Source: Lutibacter flavus (lineage in GTDB: Bacteria; Bacteroidota; Bacteroidia; Flavobacteriales; Flavobacteriaceae). From it: a DNA stretch of 64,000 nt. The notes beneath the pieces were generated by a model that saw nothing but the letters and a program-made list of their open reading frames with translations, was not told where the DNA came from and made no database searches. Of this stretch, positions 17,186-26,341 are shown in pieces. The stretch is from contig NZ_FZNX01000005.1 in assembly GCF_900188355.1 (NCBI RefSeq), positions 124,001 through 188,000 of the forward strand, in the 5' to 3' direction. Positions within the stretch are counted from its first letter, which is position 1. Every line of letters starts with the position of its first letter. The translations under genes and the position numbers were made by a program.

Positions 17186-18079
17186 ATGTCTATTGAAGTA
17201 AAAAATATAACGAAGTTTTATGGAGAACAAAAAGCGCTTGATGCCGTTAACTTTTCAATACATAAAGGTGAAATAGTTGGATTTTTAGGTCCAAATGGTG
17301 CGGGAAAATCTACAATGATGAAAATTATTACCGGATTTATAGCTGCTTCTGAAGGCGAGGTTTTAGTAAATAATTTTGATTTAAAATCACATAAATTAGA
17401 AGCTCAAAAGAATATTGGTTATTTGCCTGAGCACAACCCTCTGTATTTGGAAATGTATGTTAGAGAGTATTTGCTATTTAATGCAAGCATTCATAAGGTT
17501 TCAAAAGATAAGGTTGAAAATATAATTTCTAAAGTTGGATTAACGCCTGAAGCACATAAAAAAATCAATCAACTTTCAAAAGGTTATAGACAAAGAGTTG
17601 GCTTAGCAGCTGCTTTATTACACAATCCAGAAGTTTTAATTTTAGATGAACCAACTACAGGTTTAGATCCAAACCAATTATTAGAAATTAGAAATTTAAT
17701 TAAAGAGATTGGGAAAGATAAAACTGTACTTTTTTCAACACATATCATGCAAGAAGTAGAGGCCATTTGTGATCGTGTAATTTTAATTAATAAGGGTAAA
17801 ATAGTTGCAGATAAAAGTTTAAAAGAGCTTCAGAAAAATCAAGAACAAGTTATAGAAGTTGAATTCGATTTTAAAATTGAAAAGCAATTTGTTGAAACAA
17901 TTCCGTATTTAAAATCGGCTAATAATATCCATGATACCAATTGGGAACTAGTTTTTAATACAACCGAAGATATGAGGTCAATCGTTTTTGATTTCGCGCA
18001 AGAAAATGGGTTAAAAACCTTAAAATTGAATTCAAAAAATAAAAATTTAGAAAGTTTATTTAGAGAGCTAACTACTTAA
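17186..18079 (+). CDS. gldA: Gliding-motility ABC transporter ATP-binding subunit GldA
   Basis: 297-residue ABC ATPase. Walker A is GPNGAGKST (about 35-43), the signature is LSKGYRQRVG (about 131-140), and Walker B is VLILDEPTTGLDP followed by the H-loop STHIMQE. A C-terminal domain of about 80 residues follows, as in GldA of Flavobacterium. GldA works with GldF and GldG; those genes are not in this window, although in many Flavobacteriia gldFG is also separate from gldA. The 3' end overlaps the convergent GIN-domain gene by 8 bp. Confidence 0.85.
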   Translation: MSIEVKNITKFYGEQKALDAVNFSIHKGEIVGFLGPNGAGKSTMMKIITGFIAASEGEVLVNNFDLKSHKLEAQKNIGYLPEHNPLYLEMYVREYLLFNASIHKVSKDKVENIISKVGLTPEAHKKINQLSKGYRQRVGLAAALLHNPEVLILDEPTTGLDPNQLLEIRNLIKEIGKDKTVLFSTHIMQEVEAICDRVILINKGKIVADKSLKELQKNQEQVIEVEFDFKIEKQFVETIPYLKSANNIHDTNWELVFNTTEDMRSIVFDFAQENGLKTLKLNSKNKNLESLFRELTT

Positions 18080-18815
18080 AAATTAATTCGCCTTTACTTT
18101 GCACATCAACTTCAACAATTGGAGGTGTGTTAAATGAAATTACATTTCCAACTGAATGAATGGAACCCTTTAAACTTTGGATTGGATTTATTAAAATATC
18201 ATTAGAACTTACCTGACTAACTTTAACATTTTGAGCAATAAAATTTTCACCTTCAAAACGAGTATCTCCATCGGTAAAACTAATATTTAAATTTGTTGTA
18301 GTTCCATTTATAAAAAATGTAGAAATTCCATTGCTCCAAATAACAACATTTTCATTTTCAATAGTTAAATGCCAATCTCCAACCCCTAAAAACTTAGCTT
18401 TTTCACCTGTAGATCTTAAATATAACGAAGGGAAAGTTAGTATTCCGTTTGACGTTACATTAAGCTCCGAAGCATTTCTTATTTCAGTAATATTAGGGGA
18501 GGTAATATACACCTTGGTCAATCCGTAATCTCTAACAATATTACAAGTATTATGATTTTCTAAAATTATCTGATTATCTATTACTTGTATTTCAATATCA
18601 GGCATTAGATTTTTGCCAGTTTCAACAATCACTTTTTGAACAGGACCTTCACTAATAATGAGTTCAACTTTTTTCTGAACTAAAATTCTAGAAAAAATTG
18701 GAACATCAATTTCTTGTTGAATTATATCTCCAGCGGTCTGAAAACAATCCCCAGCATCTTCACTATTGCAACTAATTAAGCTAATCAAACAAATTAGGTA
18801 AACTATTTTTTTCAT
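18072..18815 (-). CDS. Head-GIN-domain lipoprotein (DUF2807)
   Basis: 247-residue putative surface lipoprotein. The signal MKKIVYLICLISLISC has a lipobox Cys at residue 16. The rest is a beta-solenoid-like DUF2807 region with repeated short strands (ILVQKKVELIISEG, ITEIRNASELNV). Function is unknown for this family. I start at the ATG at 18815: the frame extends 31 codons further, but that part lies in a spacer repeated before the next gene and contains a palindromic insertion, so it is not coding. It is the last gene of the minus-strand group with the two PagL-like genes. Confidence 0.8.
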   Translation of the reverse strand: MKKIVYLICLISLISCNSEDAGDCFQTAGDIIQQEIDVPIFSRILVQKKVELIISEGPVQKVIVETGKNLMPDIEIQVIDNQIILENHNTCNIVRDYGLTKVYITSPNITEIRNASELNVTSNGILTFPSLYLRSTGEKAKFLGVGDWHLTIENENVVIWSNGISTFFINGTTTNLNISFTDGDTRFEGENFIAQNVKVSQVSSNDILINPIQSLKGSIHSVGNVISFNTPPIVEVDVQSKGELIFK

Positions 18816-18847
18816 GTGTCTATTTTGTTTTAAACGTTCACATGTTG

Positions 18848-18866
18848 CCTTCCTGCCGCAGGCAGG
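18848..18866. repeat. GC-rich REP-like palindrome inserted in a spacer
   Basis: CCTGCCGCAGGCAGG (18852-18866) is a 6-bp inverted repeat around GCA, preceded by CCTT. The otherwise homologous spacer at 20063-20075 reads CACATG-CTG-TTCGCT with nothing at this place, so the 19 bp look like a discrete insertion. Palindromes of this type recur in Flavobacteriia (recalled, not searched). Confidence 0.65.
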
Positions 18867-18934
18867 TTCGCTATTAATCATTTTATTAGGTGATAAACTT
18901 TTTAACATGCTCGTTTCATATATAATTATTAAAT

Positions 18935-20035
18935 CTAAAATCGATAACCTAAACCAAACTCTAACGCTTCCGCTCTAAAAAGATTAATTTTCATTGTAAC
19001 TTCAGAAAATATATGTTCATTTAATTTATACTTTAAACCAAAACGTTCATAAACCCTACTAACGTATGGAAATGGGTAATAAATATTATAACCGATTTGA
19101 GAAATAAAAGAAAAGTTGTTTTGAATTAATTCGTGACCAATAAATATTCCAACTCTGGTAAAATCATTGTCATTATGATTTGTGCCTTTCTCAATATTGG
19201 TGTTTATAATATGATTTTTCAAAAAATCTGATTTAAAATAATCAGTCCCAAAAGTGAATTTTGAATAGTTGTTAAGAGTTTTACTTCCGTAAAATGTTAC
19301 AGTATAAAATGGAAATAACCCACTATCAATAATCAAAGATTCATTATATCCACCTCTTAAAACTAAATTGAAATATAGTTTTTTATCTAGTTCTTTTATA
19401 GAATCTTCACCTTCAAAAGGTACCGTTTTTACTCGTTCAAATAAATAATTCACACCTAAATTTATATTCACTGTGTTAATTCCCAAATTAGGATTGTTTA
19501 AACTCATATTAGAAAAGTGAATTAAACTGATACCTGTATTTAAACTAATTCTTTCTTTTTTTAGTAATTGAAAAAATTGTAATTTCAAATATGCTGAAGC
19601 CAATAAATGAGAGCCAATAGCTTCATTTTTAGGATTTGTAATTGGGTCGTAAATTTTGTTTACATAGCCTAAACCAAAACCAGTAAAAAGCTTTAATTGA
19701 TTTCTAGGTTTATTTCTTAAATTATAAATATAATGTCTGTATCCGGCATAAACTTCGCCTAAAATACTCGAGTTGAAATTTTGGTATAGGAATGAAAAAC
19801 CTCTTTCTGGATAGTTGTAAAGTTTGTTGAAATTAGAGTTTCTAGTGCTAATATTATTAATACTTAATAAAACTCCATATGAGTTTCCTTCAATAGCTTC
19901 TTTTAGTTTTTTATCGTGTTCAATTGGACGTCCAAAAAAGAAATCTGTCTGAATATTATTGTATTTTACACTTTCAGATTGTGAAAAACCTGTAAATGTG
20001 ATTAATATTAAAAAGACAAAAAAGTTAGTTTTCAT
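18935..20035 (-). CDS. PagL-like (lipid A 3-O-deacylase-related) outer-membrane protein, copy 1
   Basis: 366 residues with a signal peptide (MKTNFFVFLILITFTGFSQ) and alternating beta strands ending in GLGYRF, as expected for an outer-membrane barrel. HFSNMSLNNPNLGIN matches the PagL active-site segment H-x-SN...PN-x-G. As I recall PagL from Pseudomonas, the third catalytic residue is Glu, 14 residues after His; here it is Asn, so deacylase activity is doubtful or uses another residue. It is a tandem paralogue of the upstream gene, 98 bp away. Bacteroidota members are often called acyloxyacyl hydrolases. Confidence 0.72.
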   Translation of the reverse strand: MKTNFFVFLILITFTGFSQSESVKYNNIQTDFFFGRPIEHDKKLKEAIEGNSYGVLLSINNISTRNSNFNKLYNYPERGFSFLYQNFNSSILGEVYAGYRHYIYNLRNKPRNQLKLFTGFGLGYVNKIYDPITNPKNEAIGSHLLASAYLKLQFFQLLKKERISLNTGISLIHFSNMSLNNPNLGINTVNINLGVNYLFERVKTVPFEGEDSIKELDKKLYFNLVLRGGYNESLIIDSGLFPFYTVTFYGSKTLNNYSKFTFGTDYFKSDFLKNHIINTNIEKGTNHNDNDFTRVGIFIGHELIQNNFSFISQIGYNIYYPFPYVSRVYERFGLKYKLNEHIFSEVTMKINLFRAEALEFGLGYRF

Positions 20036-20133
20036 GTGTCTAAGTTATTCTTTTTTATGGTCACATGCTGTTCGCTATTTGTCATTTTCTTGGGGAATAA
20101 TCTTTTTAGCATGCTCGTTTCATATCCAATTTA
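20036..20133. repeat. Spacer duplicated before two successive genes (copy 2; copy 1 at 18816-18925)
   Basis: Both spacers start CATGTGTCTA, share a CACATG...TTCGCTATT core and ATCATTTT/GTCATTTT, and end CATGCTCGTTTCATAT (identical). Copy 1 additionally holds the palindrome at 18848-18866. This indicates a duplication unit of gene plus spacer. Confidence 0.75.
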
Positions 20134-21231
20134 TTAAAGTCTTATACCTACACCAAATTCAACTGTTTCTGCATCTGCTGCGTGCGCTTTTAATCGTATT
20201 GAAGCGAACCATTTATCATTTATATACCTCTTTAATCCTAAAGTTTCATACAGTCTGCCATGATATTCAAAAGGATATTTGGCATAGTAACCTATTTGTG
20301 TTTCAATTGATAGTTTATTGATAAACAATTCATGTCCAACAAAAATTCCAACTCTCGAAAAATCGGAAGTTTCTTTTAAATTGGTATGAGGAATTGTTAT
20401 GTTTAAGTTGTAAAATTCTTTTAAAATTGGCGAAATAAATAACTCTGCACCTAATTGAATTGCAGATTTTCTATTTAATCGTTTGTCTGCATATGCAGAA
20501 ATCACGTAAAAAGGTTTAATACCGCTGCCAATAATTTCCGACTCATTTATTCCTGTTCTAACTACAAAATTATATTTAATTGGTTCTGTAAAATGCTTAC
20601 TTTCTGAAGAAGGTATGTAGTTACTAATTGTGTTTTCAGCTTCTAAATCGTAATTTAGCCCTAAAGTTAAAGCCCAAACATTCATACCCGAATTTGGCGA
20701 TTTAATATTAGAATTTGAAGCATGAATAAATGTTAAACCAGCATTCACACCTAAATTGTCAAGTAGTTTTTCTCGTTGAAAATACAATTTAAAATACGTG
20801 CTCGAATTTAAATGAGTTCCAAAAGCAGTATTTTTATTATTTGTTTCTTTATCATACGGATTTGTATTGTAGGCCAATCCGATTCCAGTTCTAAAAATTA
20901 ATTGATTCTTTGAAGCGTGATTTGTAAAATAGAAATTATAATGACCATAAACAGCGTATAACTTCCCCAATATATCTGATTTGTAATCCTGATAACCAAT
21001 TGAATATCCAAAATCTGGGTAGTTATAATGTTCTTGCCAATTTTCTTCTCCAAAAGTTTTTTTATTATAACTTAAATAAATTCCTGTTGGATGCCCTTGC
21101 AAAAGGACAGCTGCATCTGGACTTTGACGTAAAATATTACCATAAAAATAATCTGCTTGTATGTAGCTGGAATTTGTTTGACTATAACTTATGGAATAAA
21201 TTAATAAAAATAAATAAAGAATTTTTTTCAT
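20134..21231 (-). CDS. PagL-like outer-membrane protein, copy 2
   Basis: 365 residues, signal peptide MKKILYLFLLIYSISYSQ, and a barrel ending GVGIRL. The PagL-type segment reads HASNSNIKSPNSGMN, again with His, Ser-Asn and Pro-Asn kept and Asn at the expected Glu place. It aligns with the downstream copy along its whole length (YSIGYQDYKSDILGKLYA against FSFLYQNFNSSILGEVYA). The spacer between them resembles the spacer before the GIN-domain gene, showing that duplication included intergenic DNA. dnaE ends 16 bp upstream on the same strand. Confidence 0.72.
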   Translation of the reverse strand: MKKILYLFLLIYSISYSQTNSSYIQADYFYGNILRQSPDAAVLLQGHPTGIYLSYNKKTFGEENWQEHYNYPDFGYSIGYQDYKSDILGKLYAVYGHYNFYFTNHASKNQLIFRTGIGLAYNTNPYDKETNNKNTAFGTHLNSSTYFKLYFQREKLLDNLGVNAGLTFIHASNSNIKSPNSGMNVWALTLGLNYDLEAENTISNYIPSSESKHFTEPIKYNFVVRTGINESEIIGSGIKPFYVISAYADKRLNRKSAIQLGAELFISPILKEFYNLNITIPHTNLKETSDFSRVGIFVGHELFINKLSIETQIGYYAKYPFEYHGRLYETLGLKRYINDKWFASIRLKAHAADAETVEFGVGIRL

Positions 21232-21247
21232 ATAATATTTACACTAT

Positions 21248-24200
21248 TTAATTAAGTTTAAAACTTAATTCCTGATCTTTTAGAACTTTTAAAAATTCAT
21301 TTGTAACTTTTACTTTAACAGATCTACTGCGTAAATTTAATTTTAGCTGATTGCTTCTATCATATACCACAAAATCTAATGGAACAGTTCCTTCGTTCGC
21401 TTTTAATAACGAATTTATTTCGTTAATCTTACTATTATTTATTTTATTAATATCCAAATGAAGGGTTATTTTTTTACTCAGCTTTTCTAGCACATCTTGT
21501 AAAATTTGGAAATCTGTAAATTTAACTCTTGGCTCACCAATTTTTCCATCTTTATTTCTCCAGCCAGGACTTATATTTACTTTTATATGACGGAACGCAT
21601 TTTCTGATAAAAAAGGTTTGAAATTTAGATAGTCTTCTTTAAAAATTCTAAATTCATGACTGTCTTCAAAATCTTGAACAATAAAAGATGCCCATTCATT
21701 TCCGTTTTGTGAAACCCGATGTTGTACATCAGTTAATATCCCTGCCAAAGAAATATTAGAACCAACATATTTAGATAAATCTTCTTTAAATATTGAAACA
21801 GACGAGCTACAAAAATACTTGATTTCATTTTTGAATTCGTCTAGAGGGTGACCTGAAATGTAAATTCCAACCAGTTCTTTTTCTTTTGATAATTCTTCCA
21901 TCATTCCCCATTTTTCAGCATAAGGTATTTCTGGCTCTGGAAATTGAATTTCAGAAGCTTCACCAAATAATGAAACTTGGGCAGAATTTTTATTTTCTTG
22001 GTATTTATTACCGTAACGAATTGCTCTTTCAATAAAAGTTACTCCTTTTTCATCTAATTGATAATATTGGGCGCGATGCACATTTTTAAATGAATCTAAA
22101 CCGCCTGCCATTACCAATCCATCAAAAGCTCTTTTGTTAGCAGCTCTTAAATCTACTCGTTTTGTAAGGTCAAATATAGAAGTGTATGGGCCGTTGTTTT
22201 TACGTTCCTCAACAATTGCTTCTACTGCAGAGGCTCCAACACCTTTAATTGCTCCCATTCCAAATCGAATTGCACCTTCTTTATTTACCGCAAATTTGTA
22301 ATAAGATTCATTTACATCAGGCCCTAAAACTGGAATTCCTGCACGTTTACATTCTTCCATAAAAAATGTAACTTGCTTAATGTCATTCATATTATTTGAA
22401 AGAACCGAAGCCATATACTCAGCAGGATAATGGGCTTTTAAATAGGCTGTTTGGTACGCTATGTATGCATAACAAGTTGAGTGCGACTTATTAAAAGCAT
22501 AGGCTGCAAATGCTTCCCAATCCTTCCAGATTTTTTCTAAAACTTCTTCGGGATGCTTATTTGCTTTTCCACCTTCAATAAACTGTGGTTTTAGTTTTTC
22601 AAGCAGCGCAAATATTTTTTTACCCATCGCTTTACGCAACATATCAGCTTCACCTTTTGTAAAACCTGCTAGTTTTTGCGAAAGTAACATCACTTGCTCC
22701 TGATATACTGTAACTCCGTAAGTTTCTTTAAGGTACTCTTCCATTTCTGGTAAATCGTACTCAATAGCCTCTTCACCATGTTTACGCATAATAAACAATG
22801 GTATATATTCCATTGGACCTGGACGGTACAAGGCATTCATTGCAATTAAATCGGCAAACTCTGTAGGTTTAAGCGATTTCATATGCTTTTGCATTCCGGG
22901 AGATTCATATTGAAATACTCCAACAGTTTCTCCTTTTTGAAAAAGTTCATATGTTTTTTCATCATCTAAAGGAAAATCATCTGGAATTAATTCAATTCCG
23001 TGCTTGGCTTTTATAATTTTAACTGAATCTTTTATTAGGGTTAATGTTTTTAAGCCTAAAAAATCCATTTTTAGTAAACCAGCATTTTCAACCACATTAT
23101 TATCAAACTGCGTAACATACATGTCACTATCTTTTGCAGTAGCAACCGGAATTAAATTGGTGATTTTTTCTGGTGTAATAATTACTCCACACGCATGAGT
23201 TCCAGTATTTCTAACCGAGCCTTCCAATGCTCTAGCCTGATTAATTGTTTGCGCTCCTAAATCATCTCCTTCTGAAATTCGTATTAATTCCTGAACGTTT
23301 TCAAGCTCTTCAGCTCTTAAACCTTTAACTTTTGCTTTGCTTTTAGCGTCTTCACCAAAAATATTTTGAAGTTTTAATCCAGGAATCAACTTCGCAATTC
23401 TATCGGCTTCAAATAGCGGTAGATCTAATGCTCTTGCGGTATCTCTAATGGAAGATTTAGCTGCCATAGTTCCATAAGTAATAATTTGAGCAACCTGACT
23501 TGCGCCATATTTTTCAATTACAAAATCAATCACTTTTTGACGACCTTCATCATCAAAATCAATATCAATATCGGGTAAGGATACACGATCCGGATTTAAG
23601 AAACGCTCAAAAAGTAAATCGTATTTTATAGGATCTATGTTTGTAATCCATAAACAATACGCTGCAGCGGAGCCTGCTGCTGAACCCCGTCCGGGACCAA
23701 CCGAAACGCCCATTTTACGGGCTTCTAAAATAAAATCCCAAACAATTAGAAAGTAACCTGGGTATCCTGTTTTTTCAATAATTGAAAGTTCAAAATCTAA
23801 TCGTTCTTGAGTTTCTTTATTTAAAACCTCACCATATCTTTTTTTAGCACCTTCAAAAGTTAAATATTTTAAATAGGCGTTTTCACCTCGTACCCCTCCA
23901 TCTATTGCATCTTGAGGGTCTACAAATTGTTGTGGGATGTCAAACTTTGGAAGTAAAACATCTCGTTCTAATGTGTAAATTTCAATTTTATCTACAATAT
24001 CCTGAATATTTGAAATTGCTTCGGGAATATCCAAGAACAAATTTTTCATTTGTTCTTGAGATTTAAAATAGTATTCGTTATTTGGCAATCCGTATCTAAA
24101 CCCTCTTCCTCGACCTTTAGGAGTTGCTATTTTTTCCCCATCTTTTACACACAACAAAATATCATGAGCTTCAGCTTCTTCCTCTCTTGTATAAAAAGTA

Positions 24201-25624
24201 TTATTTGTAGCAATTAGTTTTATAGCATGTTTTTTTGAAAACCCAATCAATACATCATTTACATGATTTTCGTTTTCTTGGTTATGGCGCATCATTTCCA
24301 AATAGAAATCATCGCCAAATTGTTCTTTCCACCAAATTAGAGCTTCTTCAGCTTGTTTTTCTCCAATGTTTAATATCTTACTAGGTATTTCTCCGTAAAG
24401 ATTTCCAGATAAAACAATTAGGTCTTCTTTATGTTCTTCAATTATTTTCTTATCAATTCTTGGAACATAATAAAAGCCATCAGTATGGGAAAGAGATGAC
24501 ATTTTAGCTAAGTTGTGATAACCATTCTTATTTTTTGCTAATATCACAATTTGGTAACCATTATCTTTGTGCGAACGGTCTAAGTGATCTTCACAAACAT
24601 TAAATTCACAACCTAAAATTGGTGTAATTGGGAGTTTAGGTTCTAAACCATCGCCTAAGTTTTTATTAAACTTTTCAACAGAGGCATTATGCCCTAATGC
24701 TTCTCTAACAAAGTAAAAAGCACCCATCATATTACCAGTGTCAGTTAAAGCAACCGCAGGCATTTTATTTTTAACAGCTGCATTTATTAGGTTGCTAATA
24801 CTTGAAGTAGATTGCAAAACAGAAAACTGAGAGTGGCAATGTAAATGTGCGAACTGTGCTTCTTCTAAAGCTGAAATACTATCTGTAGTAGTTTCAACTA
24901 AATTACTTTTTAGTTCTGATTTTTCTTTTAATTTTTTGCTTTCTTTCTTTAAATTTAAATGTTTTAAACCAATAACATTTACTACTGCAGGATTTTTAGC
25001 ATCAAAGTGTGTAAAATAATCAGAAGGAACGTCTAATTGTTCTTTTGTAAAAATCCGTCTTCGTATTAATTCTAAAAAACAACGAGTTGTTGCCTCAACA
25101 TCGGCAGTAGCATTATGAGCTTCAGAAAAAGGAGAGTGAAATAAATTTTCATGTAATTCTGTTAAGGTTGGCAATTTAAATTTCCCACCTCTACCTCCGG
25201 GTATTTGACACATTGTTGCAGTAACTTCTGTACAAGTATCTAAAACAGGTAACCCATTTAAAGTTGTGTTTATTTCTTTTCTGAAATATTCACAACCCAT
25301 AATATTCAAGTCAAATTTCACATTTTGACCAACAACAAATTTTGTTTTTGAAAGCGCTTCATTAAATAATGCTAATACAGTATTTAAATCTTCACCTTTT
25401 GCTTCTGCAAGTTCTGTAGAGATTCCATGTATTTGTTCGGCATCGTAGGGAATATTGTAACCTTCAGGTTTAATTAAATAATCCTGTTGTTCTATTAATT
25501 CACCATATTCATTATGTAATTGCCAGGCAATTTGGACACATCTAGGCCAATTATCGGTATCGGTAATTGGAGCATTCCATTTTTTTGGTAAACCTGTGGT
25601 TTCTGTGTCAAAAATTAAAAACAT
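21248..25624 (-). CDS. dnaE: DNA polymerase III alpha subunit with N-terminal 3'-5' exonuclease domain
   Basis: Replicative polymerase of 1458 residues. Order of domains: DEDDh exonuclease (about 1-185; MFLIFDTETTGLP with the Asp/Glu pair, later SEAHNATADVEAT), PHP domain from about 258 (AHLHCHSQFSVLQ), palm with the catalytic acidic motif PDIDIDFDDEG (about 690-700), fingers and beta-binding region, and an OB fold (about 1230-1300; SLAGILTDVQHRVS). The fused proofreading domain makes the protein longer than E. coli DnaE and is, to my knowledge, usual in Bacteroidota. It precedes the PagL-like genes by 16 bp, though co-regulation seems unlikely. Confidence 0.96.
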   Translation of the reverse strand: MFLIFDTETTGLPKKWNAPITDTDNWPRCVQIAWQLHNEYGELIEQQDYLIKPEGYNIPYDAEQIHGISTELAEAKGEDLNTVLALFNEALSKTKFVVGQNVKFDLNIMGCEYFRKEINTTLNGLPVLDTCTEVTATMCQIPGGRGGKFKLPTLTELHENLFHSPFSEAHNATADVEATTRCFLELIRRRIFTKEQLDVPSDYFTHFDAKNPAVVNVIGLKHLNLKKESKKLKEKSELKSNLVETTTDSISALEEAQFAHLHCHSQFSVLQSTSSISNLINAAVKNKMPAVALTDTGNMMGAFYFVREALGHNASVEKFNKNLGDGLEPKLPITPILGCEFNVCEDHLDRSHKDNGYQIVILAKNKNGYHNLAKMSSLSHTDGFYYVPRIDKKIIEEHKEDLIVLSGNLYGEIPSKILNIGEKQAEEALIWWKEQFGDDFYLEMMRHNQENENHVNDVLIGFSKKHAIKLIATNNTFYTREEEAEAHDILLCVKDGEKIATPKGRGRGFRYGLPNNEYYFKSQEQMKNLFLDIPEAISNIQDIVDKIEIYTLERDVLLPKFDIPQQFVDPQDAIDGGVRGENAYLKYLTFEGAKKRYGEVLNKETQERLDFELSIIEKTGYPGYFLIVWDFILEARKMGVSVGPGRGSAAGSAAAYCLWITNIDPIKYDLLFERFLNPDRVSLPDIDIDFDDEGRQKVIDFVIEKYGASQVAQIITYGTMAAKSSIRDTARALDLPLFEADRIAKLIPGLKLQNIFGEDAKSKAKVKGLRAEELENVQELIRISEGDDLGAQTINQARALEGSVRNTGTHACGVIITPEKITNLIPVATAKDSDMYVTQFDNNVVENAGLLKMDFLGLKTLTLIKDSVKIIKAKHGIELIPDDFPLDDEKTYELFQKGETVGVFQYESPGMQKHMKSLKPTEFADLIAMNALYRPGPMEYIPLFIMRKHGEEAIEYDLPEMEEYLKETYGVTVYQEQVMLLSQKLAGFTKGEADMLRKAMGKKIFALLEKLKPQFIEGGKANKHPEEVLEKIWKDWEAFAAYAFNKSHSTCYAYIAYQTAYLKAHYPAEYMASVLSNNMNDIKQVTFFMEECKRAGIPVLGPDVNESYYKFAVNKEGAIRFGMGAIKGVGASAVEAIVEERKNNGPYTSIFDLTKRVDLRAANKRAFDGLVMAGGLDSFKNVHRAQYYQLDEKGVTFIERAIRYGNKYQENKNSAQVSLFGEASEIQFPEPEIPYAEKWGMMEELSKEKELVGIYISGHPLDEFKNEIKYFCSSSVSIFKEDLSKYVGSNISLAGILTDVQHRVSQNGNEWASFIVQDFEDSHEFRIFKEDYLNFKPFLSENAFRHIKVNISPGWRNKDGKIGEPRVKFTDFQILQDVLEKLSKKITLHLDINKINNSKINEINSLLKANEGTVPLDFVVYDRSNQLKLNLRSRSVKVKVTNEFLKVLKDQELSFKLN

Positions 25625-25874
25625 GAATTGTATTTTCCTATAAATAATGAGTTTTTAAAAGTATGAATTTAAAAAAAATCTATATTCTATAATTCGCCTT
25701 TTTTATTAACAATCCTATTATTTTAAATATTCATTAATAAAATGAATTGATTTTTAACTTTTAACAGACGGTAATAATTATGTTAAATATTGAATCAATC
25801 GGTTTTTTTGATAAAACACTAACATTCGTCAGTTTTTAAACTTTTTATAAGTGTTAATTTTACCATTCCGTTTA
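25625..25874. other. Divergent spacer between dnaE and the rseC-rnf operon
   Basis: 250 bp of AT-rich sequence with no credible gene. It must hold the promoters of dnaE and of the Rnf operon; I could not pick a convincing TAnnTTTG box for either. Confidence 0.5.
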
Positions 25875-26339
25875 ATGAAGAATTATGATATGGAGAAACT
25901 GGATCTCGAAAGCTACAAAGCTGTTAGTAAAGAAGGAATAAAACATGAAGGTTATATTTCTAATATTGCTAATGGATTAGTAACGGTTTCACTTAAAGGA
26001 AATATTAATTGTGAAGGTTGCAAAGCTCAATCTGCTTGTGGAGTATCTGAATCTAATGATAAGGAAATTGAAATTCTTGATGCACATCATACTTTTCGAC
26101 TTAATGAAACAGTTGATATAGTTTTAGAAAAAAGTTTAGGTTTAAAGGCTGTTTTTTGGGCTTATGTTTTTCCTTTTATTTTAATAATACTTACACTTAT
26201 AGTTACTACTAATTTTTTTAAAGAATGGATTGCTGGGTTGGTATCGCTTTTTATACTAATTCCATATTATTTCATGCTTTTTGTTTTAAAAGATACTTTT
26301 CAAAAAGCATTTAGAATTTCAATATTAAAAAATAATTAA
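25875..26339 (+). CDS. rseC: RseC/MucC-family (SoxR-reducing system) protein
   Basis: 154 residues from the ATG at 25875; a GTG at 25851 and an ATG at 25890 are alternatives. An N-terminal beta domain carries the Cys cluster C-x2-C-x5-C (CEGCKAQSAC), followed by two membrane segments (about 80-130), the RseC/MucC layout. Homologues accompany Rnf/Rsx complexes and are thought to help reduce or assemble them. Here it lies 2 bp before rnfB, so it is the first gene of the Rnf operon. Confidence 0.85.
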   Translation: MKNYDMEKLDLESYKAVSKEGIKHEGYISNIANGLVTVSLKGNINCEGCKAQSACGVSESNDKEIEILDAHHTFRLNETVDIVLEKSLGLKAVFWAYVFPFILIILTLIVTTNFFKEWIAGLVSLFILIPYYFMLFVLKDTFQKAFRISILKNN

Positions 26340-26341
26340 AA

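Noticed and set aside
18816-18908. N-terminal extension of the GIN-domain protein
   Set aside because: The extension is translated from a spacer that is duplicated before another gene and includes a palindromic insertion; the lipoprotein signal starts at 18815.
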